This document shows positions 1 through 11,688 of a DNA stretch of 64,000 nucleotides, one piece after another. Both the position numbers and the translations under genes were made by a program. The stretch spans positions 43,811 through 107,810 of the forward strand of contig JAKQTN010000007.1 in NCBI GenBank assembly GCA_029563075.1, written 5' to 3'. Position 1 is the stretch's first letter. Each line of letters starts with the position of its first letter. This stretch comes from Pseudomonadota bacterium. GTDB taxonomy: Bacteria > Pseudomonadota > Gammaproteobacteria > Burkholderiales > Methylophilaceae. Under the pieces are notes generated by a model. The model was not told where the DNA came from, searched no databases, and saw nothing but the letters and a program-made list of their open reading frames with translations.

Positions 1-689
1 CCAAACACCTTGCTTAAAGCAGCGTTATCAACCACCTTAAACCCCACATCAATTGCGGGACTATTAACATCTTCATATTCCACCTCAGCCTCGGCAAGTG
101 CAGAGCCACAGTCCACACACCAATGCACGGGTTTGGAGCCTTGGTACAGATAGCCGTTTTCATAGATTTTGCCGAGCGCGCGCATGATGTCGGCCTCGGT
201 CTTGAAATCCATCGTCAGATACGGATTATCCCAGTCGCCCAGCACACCGAGGCGAATGAAGTCTTTTTTCTGTTTCTCTACCTGCTCGGCAGCGTAGGCA
301 CGGCATAGCTCGCGGAACTTGGCAGGATCTATATTTTTACCGTGGTTTTTCTCAACCACCAGCTCAATCGGCAGGCCGTGGCAATCCCAGCCCGGCACAT
401 AGGGCGCATCAAAACCACTCATGGTTTTCGATTTTACGATGATGTCTTTGAGAATTTTATTCACCGCATGGCCGATATGAATATCGCCATTCGCGTACGG
501 CGGGCCGTCGTGCAGAATGAATTTTTTTGCACCTTTGCGCGCTTCTCTGATTCTTTGATAGAGCTTCTTGTCTTGCCACTGTTTCAGCCATGCCGGCTCA
601 CGCTTGGCTAAATCGCCACGCATGGGAAAACTGGTTTCTGGCAAATTGAGTTTGTATTTACTTTGTTCTGTATTAGCGTTTTCTGACAT
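1..689 (-). CDS. ileS: Isoleucyl-tRNA synthetase, N-terminal part (cut by window edge)
   Basis: Class I aminoacyl-tRNA synthetase that charges tRNA-Ile in the cytoplasm. About 229 codons of the expected ~930 are visible, read from an ATG at 689. The class I signature HIGH lies at residues 71-74, inside [14 protein letters not shown], and is followed by the [12 protein letters not shown] region typical of IleRS. The KMSKS loop and the C-terminal zinc finger lie outside the window. It starts 10 bases after the ribF stop, so murJ-ribF-ileS form one run; lspA usually follows in this order in proteobacteria but cannot be seen here. Confidence 0.96.
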   Translation of the reverse strand, partial: MSENANTEQSKYKLNLPETSFPMRGDLAKREPAWLKQWQDKKLYQRIREARKGAKKFILHDGPPYANGDIHIGHAVNKILKDIIVKSKTMSGFDAPYVPGWDCHGLPIELVVEKNHGKNIDPAKFRELCRAYAAEQVEKQKKDFIRLGVLGDWDNPYLTMDFKTEADIMRALGKIYENGYLYQGSKPVHWCVDCGSALAEAEVEYEDVNSPAIDVGFKVVDNAALSKVF

Positions 690-699
690 GACTTGTTTC

Positions 700-1602
700 T
701 TAATCTTGCTTCTTAAAATATTGTCTAGCGACTTCTGTATCGTTTGCAATGTGCGCTTTTAGCGCCTCTAAATTTTCAAATTTCATTTCTTCACGGATTT
801 TATGCATAAATTCTACATGCACATGCCTTCCATATAAATCATCATTAAAATCAAGCACATGTACTTCAAGCAGCAACTTTGGCACGCCTGCGATGGTTGG
901 CCGGACACCTAAATTAGCCACCGAATTCAGCCCGTCCAATTTTACCGCATAAACGCCGGTTAAAGCAGGCCGCTCGTGCCGCATGTGAATATTGGCCGTA
1001 GGAAAACCCAGCTGCCGTCCACGCTTAGCGCCATGCACTACTTTGCCGCTGATGCTGTAATTGCGCCCAAGTAATTGTTTGGTTAAATTCAAATCACCAT
1101 TTGCAAGCGCTTTGCGCACCCGTGTACTGGATACGCGTTCGCCATCCAAATTGACTTGCGGCAGGCTGATTAAATCGAATCCATTTGACTTAAAATCAGC
1201 CACAGTTCCAGCGCGCCCGGCGCCAAATTTAAAATCATCCCCAACCAGTATCGAGGTTACATTGAGTTTCTCGCGCAAAATTTGTTGCATGAAGTCTTGC
1301 GCACTGATGGCCGCGAAGCGTTTGTTAAACGCACAGACAAATACTTTTTTTACCCCAAATTCTTCAAATCGCTCCAGCTTCTCTCGCAAGTTGCACAGCC
1401 GTTCCGATGCGTTTAGCGGTGTAAAAAACTCGCGCGGATGCGGCTCGAACGTCATCACTGCTGGCGTTAATTTTTTATCTTTTGCAACCTCAATTAAGCG
1501 GCCCAACAAGGCTTGATGGCCCAAGTGCATGCCGTCAAAGTTGCCAATTGCCAAGGCAAGTGGCAAGCAAGGATGGGCTGGCAAGTGCCGGAATACTTGC
1601 AT
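700..1602 (-). CDS. ribF: Bifunctional riboflavin kinase / FAD synthetase
   Basis: Makes FMN from riboflavin and then FAD. The N-terminal adenylyltransferase part shows [16 protein letters not shown] (the HxGH nucleotidyltransferase motif) and [10 protein letters not shown]. The C-terminal kinase part shows [19 protein letters not shown]. From the chosen ATG it has 300 residues, close to the family length of about 310. That ATG overlaps the murJ stop in TAATG. A longer reading from 1737 would only add a frame-shifted image of the murJ C-terminus, so it was dropped. No FMN riboswitch is visible; the gene appears to be translated by coupling to murJ. Confidence 0.95.
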   Translation of the reverse strand: MQVFRHLPAHPCLPLALAIGNFDGMHLGHQALLGRLIEVAKDKKLTPAVMTFEPHPREFFTPLNASERLCNLREKLERFEEFGVKKVFVCAFNKRFAAISAQDFMQQILREKLNVTSILVGDDFKFGAGRAGTVADFKSNGFDLISLPQVNLDGERVSSTRVRKALANGDLNLTKQLLGRNYSISGKVVHGAKRGRQLGFPTANIHMRHERPALTGVYAVKLDGLNSVANLGVRPTIAGVPKLLLEVHVLDFNDDLYGRHVHVEFMHKIREEMKFENLEALKAHIANDTEVARQYFKKQD

Positions 1603-3146
1603 TAGCGCGAAACCCTGCGCGAGAAATCTTGCAGCCTGAAGCCCTGCGCCCACAGCGCAGCAAAATAGGCACCCGCACCCACCGCCAGCAGCAGCAGCAT
1701 GTGCAAGATTTTTTGTATGAGCGTGTAGTGTAGCCATTGCTGCGGCGCGCCCATGCTGTAATACAGCGCCACCGCCATTACCAGCAGTGCCGCCACTAAC
1801 TTGAGAAAAAATAAGCCCCAGCCTGTGCGCGGTGTAAACGCGTGGCTGTTGTGCAGGTTGATGTAGAGTAAAGCCGCGTTGAGGCAGGCGCTCAAGCCTA
1901 TTGCCAGCGCGAGGCCGACATGCTTCAAATCCAGTACAAACACAAACAGCAGATTCATCAGCTGCGTCATGACCAAGGTAAACACGGCAATTTTCACGGG
2001 CGTTTTAATGTTTTGCCGCGCGTAAAAACCAGGCGCCAACACCTTCACCAGAATCAAACCTAACAGACCTAGGCTGTAAGCGATAAGCGCTTGCTCGGTC
2101 ATCAGCACATCATGGGCGGTAAACTTGCCATAGTAGAACAGCGTGACCACCAAAGGTTTGGCCAGCACCGCAAGCGCCACTGCGGCAGGCGCGGCCAGGA
2201 TGAGCGTTAAACGCAGGCCCCAATCCAGTAATTGCGAATAATCACTATCCGATTTATCCACATATGATTTCGCCAGACTGGGCAGCAGAATCGTGCCCAG
2301 CGCCACACCCAATACGCCGGTAGGGAATTCCATGAGGCGATCGGCATAATACAGCCATGACACACTGCCGGTTTGCAAAAAAGAGGCGAAAACATTGTTG
2401 ATGACAATAGAAATTTGCGCCACCGATACTCCAAAAATCGCCGGCAGCATTAACTTTAGGATGCGCCTTACGCCTTCGTCCTGCAGGTTCAGCTCATAGC
2501 GCGGCAGCAAGCCCAATTGCCGTAAATACGGCCATTGGTAAGCAAGCTGAATCACACCACCCACAAAAACCGCCCACGCCAGCACCTTGATGGAATAATT
2601 GACATGCGGCGCGACAAACAGCATGGCGGCAATAAACGACAGATTGAGCCATACAGGCGTGAACGCCGGCACCTGAAACTTGCTGTAAGTGTTCAGCACG
2701 CCGCCTGCCAGCGACACCAGCGAAATGAAGAAGATATAAGGAAAGGTAATGCGCAACAGCTCGACTGTTAAGTTGAATTTGGCTGTTTCTGCGACAAAAC
2801 CGGGAGCGGTAACGGCCACGATCAAGGGCGCTGCGAGCATGCCCACAATCGTCACGACCACTAGAAACACGCCCATCAGGCTCGCCACATGGTTAATCAG
2901 CGCATGTGTTTCGACCTGTGTACGCTGCACTTTATATTCCGCCAGAATCGGCACAAATGCCTGGCTAAATGCACCTTCTGCCGACACCCTGCGCAACAGA
3001 TTGGGAATTTTGAACGCGACAAAAAAGGCATCTGTCGCCAACCCTGCGCCAAACACGCGTGCGATAAGCGTATCGCGCACAAAGCCCAAAATGCGCGAGA
3101 TAAACGTCATGCTGCCAACAGCGGCTAAGGCTTTGAGTAAATTCAT
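1602..3146 (-). CDS. murJ: Lipid II flippase MurJ
   Basis: Inner-membrane MOP-superfamily transporter that flips lipid II for peptidoglycan synthesis. The 514 residues match the usual length, with about 14 hydrophobic segments. The N-terminus MNLLKALAAVGSMTFISRIL and the ARVFGAGLATDAFFVAFKIPN region are characteristic; the arginines near residues 18-24 and the RRVSAEGAFSQAFVPI stretch are conserved in MurJ. First gene of the minus-strand run murJ-ribF-ileS and divergent from rpsT, the normal arrangement in beta- and gammaproteobacteria. Confidence 0.95.
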   Translation of the reverse strand: MNLLKALAAVGSMTFISRILGFVRDTLIARVFGAGLATDAFFVAFKIPNLLRRVSAEGAFSQAFVPILAEYKVQRTQVETHALINHVASLMGVFLVVVTIVGMLAAPLIVAVTAPGFVAETAKFNLTVELLRITFPYIFFISLVSLAGGVLNTYSKFQVPAFTPVWLNLSFIAAMLFVAPHVNYSIKVLAWAVFVGGVIQLAYQWPYLRQLGLLPRYELNLQDEGVRRILKLMLPAIFGVSVAQISIVINNVFASFLQTGSVSWLYYADRLMEFPTGVLGVALGTILLPSLAKSYVDKSDSDYSQLLDWGLRLTLILAAPAAVALAVLAKPLVVTLFYYGKFTAHDVLMTEQALIAYSLGLLGLILVKVLAPGFYARQNIKTPVKIAVFTLVMTQLMNLLFVFVLDLKHVGLALAIGLSACLNAALLYINLHNSHAFTPRTGWGLFFLKLVAALLVMAVALYYSMGAPQQWLHYTLIQKILHMLLLLAVGAGAYFAALWAQGFRLQDFSRRVSR

Positions 3147-3253
3147 CTAATCTTTATAAATTGAAAATTACTGCGATTTTAGCATGCCAGCCCCGCTATT
3201 TTCAGTTAAGCTGTTCTTCGAAGAATTATTGCAGGCAAATTAAGCTTTAGTTC

Positions 3254-3282
3254 TTGCAAAAAGTCCCAAAAAACACTAATAT
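3254..3282 (+). promoter_or_regulatory. Candidate sigma-70 promoter of rpsT
   Basis: A TTGCAA box at 3254-3259 and a TAATAT box at 3277-3282 are separated by exactly 17 bases, with a start site expected about 40 bases upstream of the rpsT ATG. This is the best -35/-10 pair in the murJ-rpsT intergenic space. It is inferred from sequence only. Confidence 0.6.
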
Positions 3283-3328
3283 GCACGGTTTCGTATTAAC
3301 ACCCGTTAAGCATTAGGATAAAGAACAC

Positions 3329-3739
3329 ATGGCAAATACCGCACAAGCACGCAAACGCGCGCGTCAATCCGTTAAAGTAAACGCACACAACGCAGCATTG
3401 CGCTCAACTTTGCGTACTGCAATTAAAAAAGTGATTAAGGCCATCGAATCTGGCGATAAAGCAGCTGCAGTGGCTAGCTACCAAGAGAATGTCAGCGTGA
3501 TTGACCGGATCGCGGATAAGAAAATTATCCATAAAAACAAGGCAGCACGTCACAAAAGCCGCTTAACAGCAGCAATTAAATCATTAAAAGGCGATGCGCC
3601 TGTGATGCTGGCCAAAAAAGCCGCGCCTAAAGCCAAAGCTGCTGCCAAACCGGCAAAAGCAGCTCCAAAAGCCGAAACTTCAAAAGCAGCAGCGCCTGCT
3701 AAAGCTAAAGCACCTGCCAAAGCAAAAGCTGCTAAATAG
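3329..3739 (+). CDS. rpsT: 30S ribosomal protein S20 with long Ala/Lys/Pro C-terminal tail
   Basis: Binds 16S rRNA early in 30S assembly. Residues 1-87 are a normal S20 ([12 protein letters not shown] start; [18 protein letters not shown] near the end). About 49 further residues follow, built almost wholly from Ala, Lys and Pro in KAAPKAK/PAKAK-like units, where most S20 proteins stop at about 87. The tail resembles histone H1-like disordered RNA- or DNA-binding tails. The reading frame is unbroken and ends just before a strong terminator. A good SD-like AGGATAAAG precedes the ATG. Confidence 0.95.
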   Translation: MANTAQARKRARQSVKVNAHNAALRSTLRTAIKKVIKAIESGDKAAAVASYQENVSVIDRIADKKIIHKNKAARHKSRLTAAIKSLKGDAPVMLAKKAAPKAKAAAKPAKAAPKAETSKAAAPAKAKAPAKAKAAK

Positions 3740-3753
3740 AGCGACTTATAAAT

Positions 3754-3781
3754 AAAAAAGCCTCGCATGCGAGGCTTTTTT
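3754..3781. terminator. Bidirectional terminator between rpsT and purK
   Basis: The perfect palindrome GCCTCGCATGCGAGGC (3760-3775) is flanked by six A on the left and six T on the right, so it can act as an intrinsic terminator for both rpsT (plus) and the converging purE-purK transcript (minus). Confidence 0.9.
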
Positions 3782-3794
3782 ATTGGCTGAAACT

Positions 3795-4967
3795 TTAACT
3801 CTCGCCCACATGCAGTTCACTGCGCGCAATTAATGCCGCATTCAGCACCGCCTGTTTATCCTGCCCAATCACCGTGAAATGTCCCATTTTGCGGCCTTTA
3901 CGCGGTTCGTGCTTGCCATACAAATGCAGCTTTAAATTAGCATGGCTGAGCGCCTTATTCCATGCGGGTGCTGAGACATCATTCTGGGCATCTTTTTTTG
4001 CGCCAGCAAACCAGCTGTCACCCAGAATGTTCACCATCACGGCATTGCTATGCAAGCTTGCATCACCAAGCGGCAAGCCTGTCATCACGCGCACCTGCTG
4101 CTCAAATTGATTGGTCACACAGGCATCGATCGAATAATGTCCGGAATTATGCGGCCGCGGCGCGATTTCATTCACCAAAATCTGATGCCCTACCACAAAA
4201 AACTCCACGCCCAGCACACCTATATAGTCCAGTTTTTCTGCCAGTTTTTTTGCAATCTCACGTGCGTTGGCTTTCAGCACTTCACTGCAGCGCGCCGGCA
4301 CGATGCTGATATCTAGAATACCGTTCAAATGGCTGTTTTCTGCCGTTGAAAAGGCTTCGACATTCCCGTCTGCGTCACGCGCCAGCACGACAGATACTTC
4401 CAGATCCAGCGGCAGCATCTGCTCCAGCACGCAGACCTCATGTTTGAAATCGGTAAACGCTGATAAGGCTTCGGCTTGATTTTTTACGCGCGCCTGGCCT
4501 TTGCCGTCATAACCAAAACGCGCCACTTTAAGGATTGCCGGATAAAGCGAACTCGCGTCTTCCGGCAGATCGTGCGTACTGTTAATCACCGCAAACGGCG
4601 CCACCGGCAAACCAGCATTTTTAATGAAGTTTTTTTCCAGCACACGGTTTTGCGCAATCGCCACACTGGCCGCGCTGGGACGCACAACAACCGACTCTGC
4701 AAGCGTCTCCAGCGTTTTAGCGGGAACGTTCTCAAATTCTGTAGTAACAGCGGCACAGGTTTGCGCCATTTGTTTTAACGCATCAGCGTCATCATAATTT
4801 GCACATAAATGCACATCTGCGATTTTGCCTGCAGGGCTGTTTTTATCAGGATCCAGCACCGTTACCTGATAGCCCATTTCGTGTGCAGCAATCACAAAAA
4901 AACGGCCTAACTGGCCGCCACCCAGCATGCCTAGCATGGCAGGCGCAAGTATCATGGTTGGCTTCAT
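3795..4967 (-). CDS. purK: N5-carboxyaminoimidazole ribonucleotide synthase
   Basis: ATP-grasp enzyme that makes N5-CAIR from AIR, bicarbonate and ATP in purine biosynthesis. The N-terminus carries [12 protein letters not shown] (nucleotide-fold glycines), and [11 protein letters not shown] and [18 protein letters not shown] are diagnostic for PurK. Length 390 is normal. The ATG overlaps the purE stop by four bases (ATGA), so the two enzymes that process N5-CAIR are translationally coupled. A second ATG four codons in ([10 protein letters not shown]) is a possible alternative start. Confidence 0.95.
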   Translation of the reverse strand: MKPTMILAPAMLGMLGGGQLGRFFVIAAHEMGYQVTVLDPDKNSPAGKIADVHLCANYDDADALKQMAQTCAAVTTEFENVPAKTLETLAESVVVRPSAASVAIAQNRVLEKNFIKNAGLPVAPFAVINSTHDLPEDASSLYPAILKVARFGYDGKGQARVKNQAEALSAFTDFKHEVCVLEQMLPLDLEVSVVLARDADGNVEAFSTAENSHLNGILDISIVPARCSEVLKANAREIAKKLAEKLDYIGVLGVEFFVVGHQILVNEIAPRPHNSGHYSIDACVTNQFEQQVRVMTGLPLGDASLHSNAVMVNILGDSWFAGAKKDAQNDVSAPAWNKALSHANLKLHLYGKHEPRKGRKMGHFTVIGQDKQAVLNAALIARSELHVGES

Positions 4968-5458
4968 GGTTTGTCGCTAAGCTCCATTGCATGCACTTTA
5001 TCAGATTGTCTGGCGCGAAATTCTGCCAGCTTTCTGGCAAGCTCCAAATCATGGTTAGCCAGAATCGAGACTGCAAACAGGCCTGCATTGGCGGCGCCCG
5101 CCTCGCCAATTGCAAAGGTCGCCACTGGTATGCCTTTGGGCATTTGCACGATAGAAAGCAGTGAATCCTGTCCCTGCAAATGCTTGGAAGGCACTGGCAC
5201 GCCCAGCACCGGCAATGTGGTTTTAGCTGCAACCATGCCTGGCAAATGCGCCGCACCGCCTGCGCCAGCAATAATCACCTGGTAGCCTTCATTGGCTGCG
5301 TTTTCCGCAAACTGAAACATCAAATCAGGCGTGCGGTGCGCCGAAACCACCTTAGCTTCATACGCTACGCCAAAATCCGCCAGCATCTGTGCTGCGTTTT
5401 TCATCACCGGCCAATCGCTATCCGAGCCCATAATAATGGCAACCAATGGTTTATTCAT
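4964..5458 (-). CDS. purE: N5-carboxyaminoimidazole ribonucleotide mutase
   Basis: Class I PurE, which isomerises N5-CAIR to CAIR. Seen: [12 protein letters not shown] near the N-terminus (phosphate and substrate loop), SAHRTPD with the catalytic histidine, and [10 protein letters not shown]. 164 residues is normal. Lies between proB (35 bases upstream) and purK (4-base overlap), at the 3' end of the obgE-proB-purE-purK run. Confidence 0.96.
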   Translation of the reverse strand: MNKPLVAIIMGSDSDWPVMKNAAQMLADFGVAYEAKVVSAHRTPDLMFQFAENAANEGYQVIIAGAGGAAHLPGMVAAKTTLPVLGVPVPSKHLQGQDSLLSIVQMPKGIPVATFAIGEAGAANAGLFAVSILANHDLELARKLAEFRARQSDKVHAMELSDKP

Positions 5459-5493
5459 CGCTTAATCTCTCAAGTTATCCCTAAATTACGTAC

Positions 5494-7697
<2,204 letters not shown>

Positions 7698-7714
7698 TAT
7701 GTGTTTACAGCCGC

Positions 7715-7972
7715 TTAAACCGCTACAATACTTACTGTATGGCGTTTTAATGCGCCTTTAATCGCAAAAGTCACTTTACCATCTATTTTTGCAAATAGTG
7801 TATGGTCTTTACCCATACCTACGTTTTCGCCTGCGTGCATTTTGGTGCCGCGTTGACGCACGATGATGCTGCCCGCAGATACCACTGTTTCGCCGAATGC
7901 TTTCACACCCAGGCGTTGTGAATGTGAATCGCGACCGTTACGTGAACTGCCGCCTGCTTTTTTGTGTGCCAT
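7715..7972 (-). CDS. rpmA: 50S ribosomal protein L27
   Basis: Component of the large subunit near the peptidyl transferase centre. It begins [20 protein letters not shown] and has the [15 protein letters not shown] motif; 85 residues is normal. The short N-terminal form without a leader cleavage extension is as expected for proteobacteria. Follows rplU by 18 bases. Confidence 0.97.
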   Translation of the reverse strand: MAHKKAGGSSRNGRDSHSQRLGVKAFGETVVSAGSIIVRQRGTKMHAGENVGMGKDHTLFAKIDGKVTFAIKGALKRHTVSIVAV

Positions 7973-7990
7973 GATTAATCCTTACTCAGC

Positions 7991-8305
7991 TTATTTAGCT
8001 GCAATCTTGTCAATTTGAATTTCTGTAAAACTTTGGCGATGGCCTTGTGTTTTACGGTAATGTTTACGGCGGCGGAATTTGAAAATCATCACTTTATCAG
8101 CACGGCCGTGTGAAAGCACTGTCGCGCTGACTTTGGCACCTGCCACCAAAGGTGCGCCAATAGTAGTGTTATCGCCATCTGCAATCATCAACACCTTATC
8201 GATCACCACTTTGCTGCCTACATCGCCAGCTAATTTTTCAACTTTTAATTTCTCACCAGCGGCTACTTTATATTGTTTGCCACCTGTTTTAATTACTGCG
8301 TACAT
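7991..8305 (-). CDS. rplU: 50S ribosomal protein L21
   Basis: Large-subunit protein that contacts 23S r[23 protein letters not shown] at the start and [17 protein letters not shown] near the end are the S21/L21 family signatures; 104 residues is normal. First gene of rplU-rpmA-obgE-proB-purE-purK, divergent from ispB as in many proteobacteria. Confidence 0.97.
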   Translation of the reverse strand: MYAVIKTGGKQYKVAAGEKLKVEKLAGDVGSKVVIDKVLMIADGDNTTIGAPLVAGAKVSATVLSHGRADKVMIFKFRRRKHYRKTQGHRQSFTEIQIDKIAAK

Positions 8306-8343
8306 GTTTTTGCCTGACTTCTACACGTTCAAATGAATCGCGC

Positions 8344-8371
8344 ATTATACGTAAATTTATCGCATTAGCAA
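8344..8371 (-). promoter_or_regulatory. Candidate promoter of rplU-rpmA
   Basis: On the minus strand a TTGCTA box (8371-8366) and a perfect TATAAT (8349-8344) are 16 bases apart, about 40 bases before the rplU ATG. This fits a sigma-70 promoter for the ribosomal protein genes. Sequence inference only. Confidence 0.6.
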
Positions 8372-8484
8372 ACTAGAAAATGGGCTTTTGGGTAAATTAT
8401 TATCTATTTTATGCAAACACGTAGCCTTGTAGCTTGCCATGCTAAAATAACGTCTTATTTAAAATCATTTTTAGCTCGATTAGC

Positions 8485-9477
8485 GTGACATCCAACTCCA
8501 TTCACAATTCAACCGAAAATCCCATTCATTCCTGCATCGCGGACGAAATGCGCCTGGTAGATGGCGTTATCCGCAAGTCCCTGCATTCCGATGTTACGCT
8601 GGTCAACCAGGTTGCCGACTATATCGTCAACAGCGGCGGCAAGCGTCTGCGGCCAGCCCTGGTGCTGCTTTCTGCCGGCTTGTTTGGCAATATCTCGGCC
8701 AATCACCTGCAGCTGGCAGCTATCGTCGAATTTATTCATACCGCCACCTTATTGCATGACGACGTCGTGGATGATTCTTCTATGCGGCGCGGCCAGCAAA
8801 CCGCCAACGCCATGTTTGGCAATGCTGCAAGCGTTTTAGTGGGCGATTTTGTCTATTCGCGCTCTTTCCAGATGATGGTGACCATCGGCAACATGCGCGT
8901 AATGGAAGTGCTGGCGCAAGCTACCAACGTGATTGCAGAGGGCGAGGTTTTACAGTTGCTCAACGTGCACAATGCCGATATTTCGGACGAGGCTTATCTG
9001 CAGGTCATCCGCTACAAAACTGCCAAGCTATTCGAAGCCGCCACCCGCCTAGGCGCTATCGCCTCAAATGCCTCAGCCGCTGACGAAAGCGCACTCGCGG
9101 TTTACGGCATGCATTTAGGCACAGCATTCCAACTGATTGATGACGTGCTTGATTTAAGCGGCGACAGCCAGGAAATCGGCAAAAACCTGGGGGATGACTT
9201 AGCAGAAGGCAAACCCACGCTGCCCTTGCTATACGCCATGCGCAACAGCGCTACCAGGCAAAGCAGCATGATACGCAACGCCATAGAAAACGGCGGCCTG
9301 GATAATTTACCACAAGTAATGGAAGTGGTAAAAAATTCCGGCGCTTTAGCGCATGTGAAGAAAATGGCCGAAATCGAAGCGTCTATCAGTTGCGTGGCCA
9401 TTGCCCATTTCCCCGAAAGCAAATACAAGCAAACGCTGATTGATTTAGCAATGTTCGCTGTGAGGCGTGATTATTAA
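8485..9477 (+). CDS. ispB: Octaprenyl diphosphate synthase
   Basis: Trans-polyprenyl synthase that makes the ubiquinone side chain. Both aspartate-rich motifs are present: LLHDDVVDDSSMRRG (first) and FQLIDDVLDLSGD (second), with GGKRLRPAL near the N-terminus. Starts at GTG; 330 residues fit the family (about 320-330), and no ATG gives a complete first helix. Divergent from rplU. The tRNA gene that often follows ispB elsewhere is not present here. Confidence 0.93.
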   Translation: MTSNSIHNSTENPIHSCIADEMRLVDGVIRKSLHSDVTLVNQVADYIVNSGGKRLRPALVLLSAGLFGNISANHLQLAAIVEFIHTATLLHDDVVDDSSMRRGQQTANAMFGNAASVLVGDFVYSRSFQMMVTIGNMRVMEVLAQATNVIAEGEVLQLLNVHNADISDEAYLQVIRYKTAKLFEAATRLGAIASNASAADESALAVYGMHLGTAFQLIDDVLDLSGDSQEIGKNLGDDLAEGKPTLPLLYAMRNSATRQSSMIRNAIENGGLDNLPQVMEVVKNSGALAHVKKMAEIEASISCVAIAHFPESKYKQTLIDLAMFAVRRDY

Positions 9478-9565
9478 TATTTATGAAAAAAATGAGCCTT
9501 GCCTCCCATTTTTGCATTCTATAAACTAAAATCAACAGATGGTAATAAGCGGAGTAACTTAAAAA

Positions 9566-10222
9566 ATGGGTGACGCTAATCAACTTTTATTCGCAAAATC
9601 TTTTGCAAATATTGTCAAAGGTCCAATTCTTGAGGTTGGCAGTAGGGATTATGGCAACACACAAAATTTTCGGGGTTTATTTGCGAAAGAGCAGTATTTA
9701 GGTATCGACATGCAGGCTGGGAAAGGCGTTGACCAAGTACTGGATTTAGCAGTTGACTTCGAATCAATTGATAAAGCCTTACATGGCAAAAGGTTTAAAA
9801 CCATCATTTGCATGAGCGTTCTAGAGCATTGTCGCGACCCTTTTAAGATGGCTAGAAATATACAATCGCTTTTGGCTGACGATGGGATATTGCTGGTTAG
9901 CGTTCCATTCTCGTGGGAGATTCATGGATTTCCGGATGACTATTGGCGCTTTACACCAAGCGGCGTGAGAATGCTATTCCAAGAGCTGGATTTTGAAATC
10001 TACAAAGGAGCAGCTTTCGCAGGCAAAAATAATCAGGGATCTTCACTTGATGGCGATTTTTTTAAACTCAAATTTAGCTTAAAATCACGTCATCTACTTG
10101 GTTTTTTTACTGCATTTTTAGCAGTAGTATTTAAAAAACTAGGCTTAATGAAGTCAATTTTTGGCCATAGGTATATTTTCCCACCAATAATGATTAGCAT
10201 GGTAGGAAAAAAGAAAACTTAA
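9566..10222 (+). CDS. Class I SAM-dependent methyltransferase, unknown substrate
   Basis: Methyltransferase of the Methyltransf_11/25 type. Motif I is ILEVGSRDYG (about residues 21-30), motif II is YLGIDMQAGKGVD, and ICMSVLEHCRDPFKMA with LLADDGILLVSVPF marks the later strands. Residues about 175-190 are hydrophobic (LGFFTAFLAVVFKKLG) and could touch the membrane. It stands alone between ispB and an unknown minus-strand gene. The base composition looks more AT-rich than ispB, which may mean later acquisition. The substrate cannot be told. Confidence 0.8.
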   Translation: MGDANQLLFAKSFANIVKGPILEVGSRDYGNTQNFRGLFAKEQYLGIDMQAGKGVDQVLDLAVDFESIDKALHGKRFKTIICMSVLEHCRDPFKMARNIQSLLADDGILLVSVPFSWEIHGFPDDYWRFTPSGVRMLFQELDFEIYKGAAFAGKNNQGSSLDGDFFKLKFSLKSRHLLGFFTAFLAVVFKKLGLMKSIFGHRYIFPPIMISMVGKKKT

Positions 10223-10255
10223 GAGCTCAAGCTGTAAATATCATAACTATATTAC

Positions 10256-10660
10256 TTAGTTGAGCGTAATCGGCTCACCGCTATCTGCATGATAGTAACT
10301 CAAATGCGCGCACTCACTGGTGCCAGCTGTCAGGCTGCCATCAAACAAAGCTTTGCCTTCCACATCCACCACCGCATAACCATTATGATACAGCGTCACT
10401 TCGGCCAGCTTTGGTGCCAATTTCGGTGACATTTTTGCGGCATTTATTTTGCCTTTTTCTCTCATGGCAAAACTGATGCAGGTTTCGTCCTCATCTTCGC
10501 TATAAACTTCCCAATCATTTTCACCTGTCAATTGCGCCAGCCAGCCTGGTAAATCAACCTCCACGCGGCAAATAACCGGCTCATCCCAAGCAGGATGGCT
10601 AAAATTACTCAACTCGATCAAGTCGGTTGCGTTCATTTGCGGTTCATTATGGTCAGTCAT
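10256..10660 (-). CDS. Conserved-looking acidic protein of unknown function
   Basis: I do not recognise this family. 134 residues, soluble, very acidic N-terminal half (EVYSEDEDETCIS around residues 50-62), rich in beta-forming residues, no signal peptide and no membrane segment. It has a complete start (ATG) and stop with ordinary codon use, and lies in a minus-strand orientation convergent with the methyltransferase and divergent from pilD. No function is proposed. Confidence 0.65.
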   Translation of the reverse strand: MTDHNEPQMNATDLIELSNFSHPAWDEPVICRVEVDLPGWLAQLTGENDWEVYSEDEDETCISFAMREKGKINAAKMSPKLAPKLAEVTLYHNGYAVVDVEGKALFDGSLTAGTSECAHLSYYHADSGEPITLN

Positions 10661-10818
10661 TTTAGTTCCTTTACACTTACAACATCATAGACATCTTTAA
10701 AATGGTGTTTGTTTACTTTTTTTCAAGCAATTTTTGCGCCATATTGATAACTAAAGTTGCACACTTCTATTAACGATGACATGATAATGCTAGTTTACAT
10801 TAACTTGATGGATGGAAT

Positions 10819-11688
10819 ATGTTTGATTTCTTAATGCCGCTGTCTGATTTGTTGCGTAGCGAGCCCACTTTCTTTGTGACATCTTCTGTCATCCTTGGGC
10901 TGATGGTGGGCAGCTTTCTCAATGTGGTGATTCACCGGCTACCCAAGATGATGGAGCGCGAATGGCATGCCAATTGTCTGGAATTACAGGGTAAAGAAGT
11001 GCCGGAACAACCCAAATATACCATAGTGACACCGCGTTCTGCCTGCCCCAAATGTGGCCACCAAATCACTGCTCTGGAGAACATCCCCATTATCAGCTAC
11101 CTGATGTTAGGCGGGAAATGCAAAGGCTGCAAAACGAAAATCAGCATACGCTATCCGTTCGTAGAAGCCCTGACTGGGGCGCTGATAGGCCTGGTGGCTT
11201 ACAAATACGGCTACACATATACGACTTTATTTGCGTGGATATTTGTGCTCGCGTTAATTGCTATGACATTTATCGATTTCGACACCCAGTTATTGCCCGA
11301 CGACATTACCTTGCCCTTACTATGGCTGGGGCTGCTGTTCAACCTGAATGGCGGCTTCACTGACCTGAAATCTACCGTCATCGGCGCCATGGCAGGCTAC
11401 CTTATTCTTTGGTCGGTGTATTGGCTATTTAAGCTTGTCACAGGCAAAGAAGGCATGGGTTATGGCGACTTCAAATTGCTGGGCGCCATTGGCGCGTGGT
11501 TTGGCTGGCAATTACTGCCTGCGGTGATTTTACTGAGCTCTGTGGTTGGTGCTGTAATAGGCATTGGCATGGTTTTATTCCGTGGCAAAACAGGCGGCAC
11601 GGCGATTCCATTTGGGCCATTTTTAGCCTTGGGCGGAATTGCAGCGCTGTTTTTTGGGCAACAATTAGCTAACTTTTATCTTACATAA
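10819..11688 (+). CDS. pilD: Prepilin peptidase / N-methyltransferase
   Basis: Bifunctional inner-membrane aspartyl protease that cleaves and methylates type IV prepilins and type II pseudopilins. The zinc-binding cysteines C76, C79, C101 and C104 are present (CPKC and CKGC), as are the catalytic aspartates in FIDFDTQLLPDD (near 153) and in GYGDFKLLGAIGAW. Several membrane helices. pilB and pilC, which often precede it, are absent, so its substrates are encoded elsewhere. The stop is directly followed by coaE. Confidence 0.94.
   Translation: MFDFLMPLSDLLRSEPTFFVTSSVILGLMVGSFLNVVIHRLPKMMEREWHANCLELQGKEVPEQPKYTIVTPRSACPKCGHQITALENIPIISYLMLGGKCKGCKTKISIRYPFVEALTGALIGLVAYKYGYTYTTLFAWIFVLALIAMTFIDFDTQLLPDDITLPLLWLGLLFNLNGGFTDLKSTVIGAMAGYLILWSVYWLFKLVTGKEGMGYGDFKLLGAIGAWFGWQLLPAVILLSSVVGAVIGIGMVLFRGKTGGTAIPFGPFLALGGIAALFFGQQLANFYLT

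Noticed and set aside
1603..1737. Longer ribF start at 1737
   Set aside because: The additional 45 codons overlap murJ and are low-complexity Ala/Gly/Cys; the ATG in TAATG gives the normal family N-terminus.
3550..3768. Antisense Ala-rich frame opposite the S20 tail
   Set aside because: Shadow of the repetitive Ala/Lys codons on the other strand.
9478..9565. Expected tRNA gene after ispB
   Set aside because: No cloverleaf or T-loop sequence is present in the 88-base gap.
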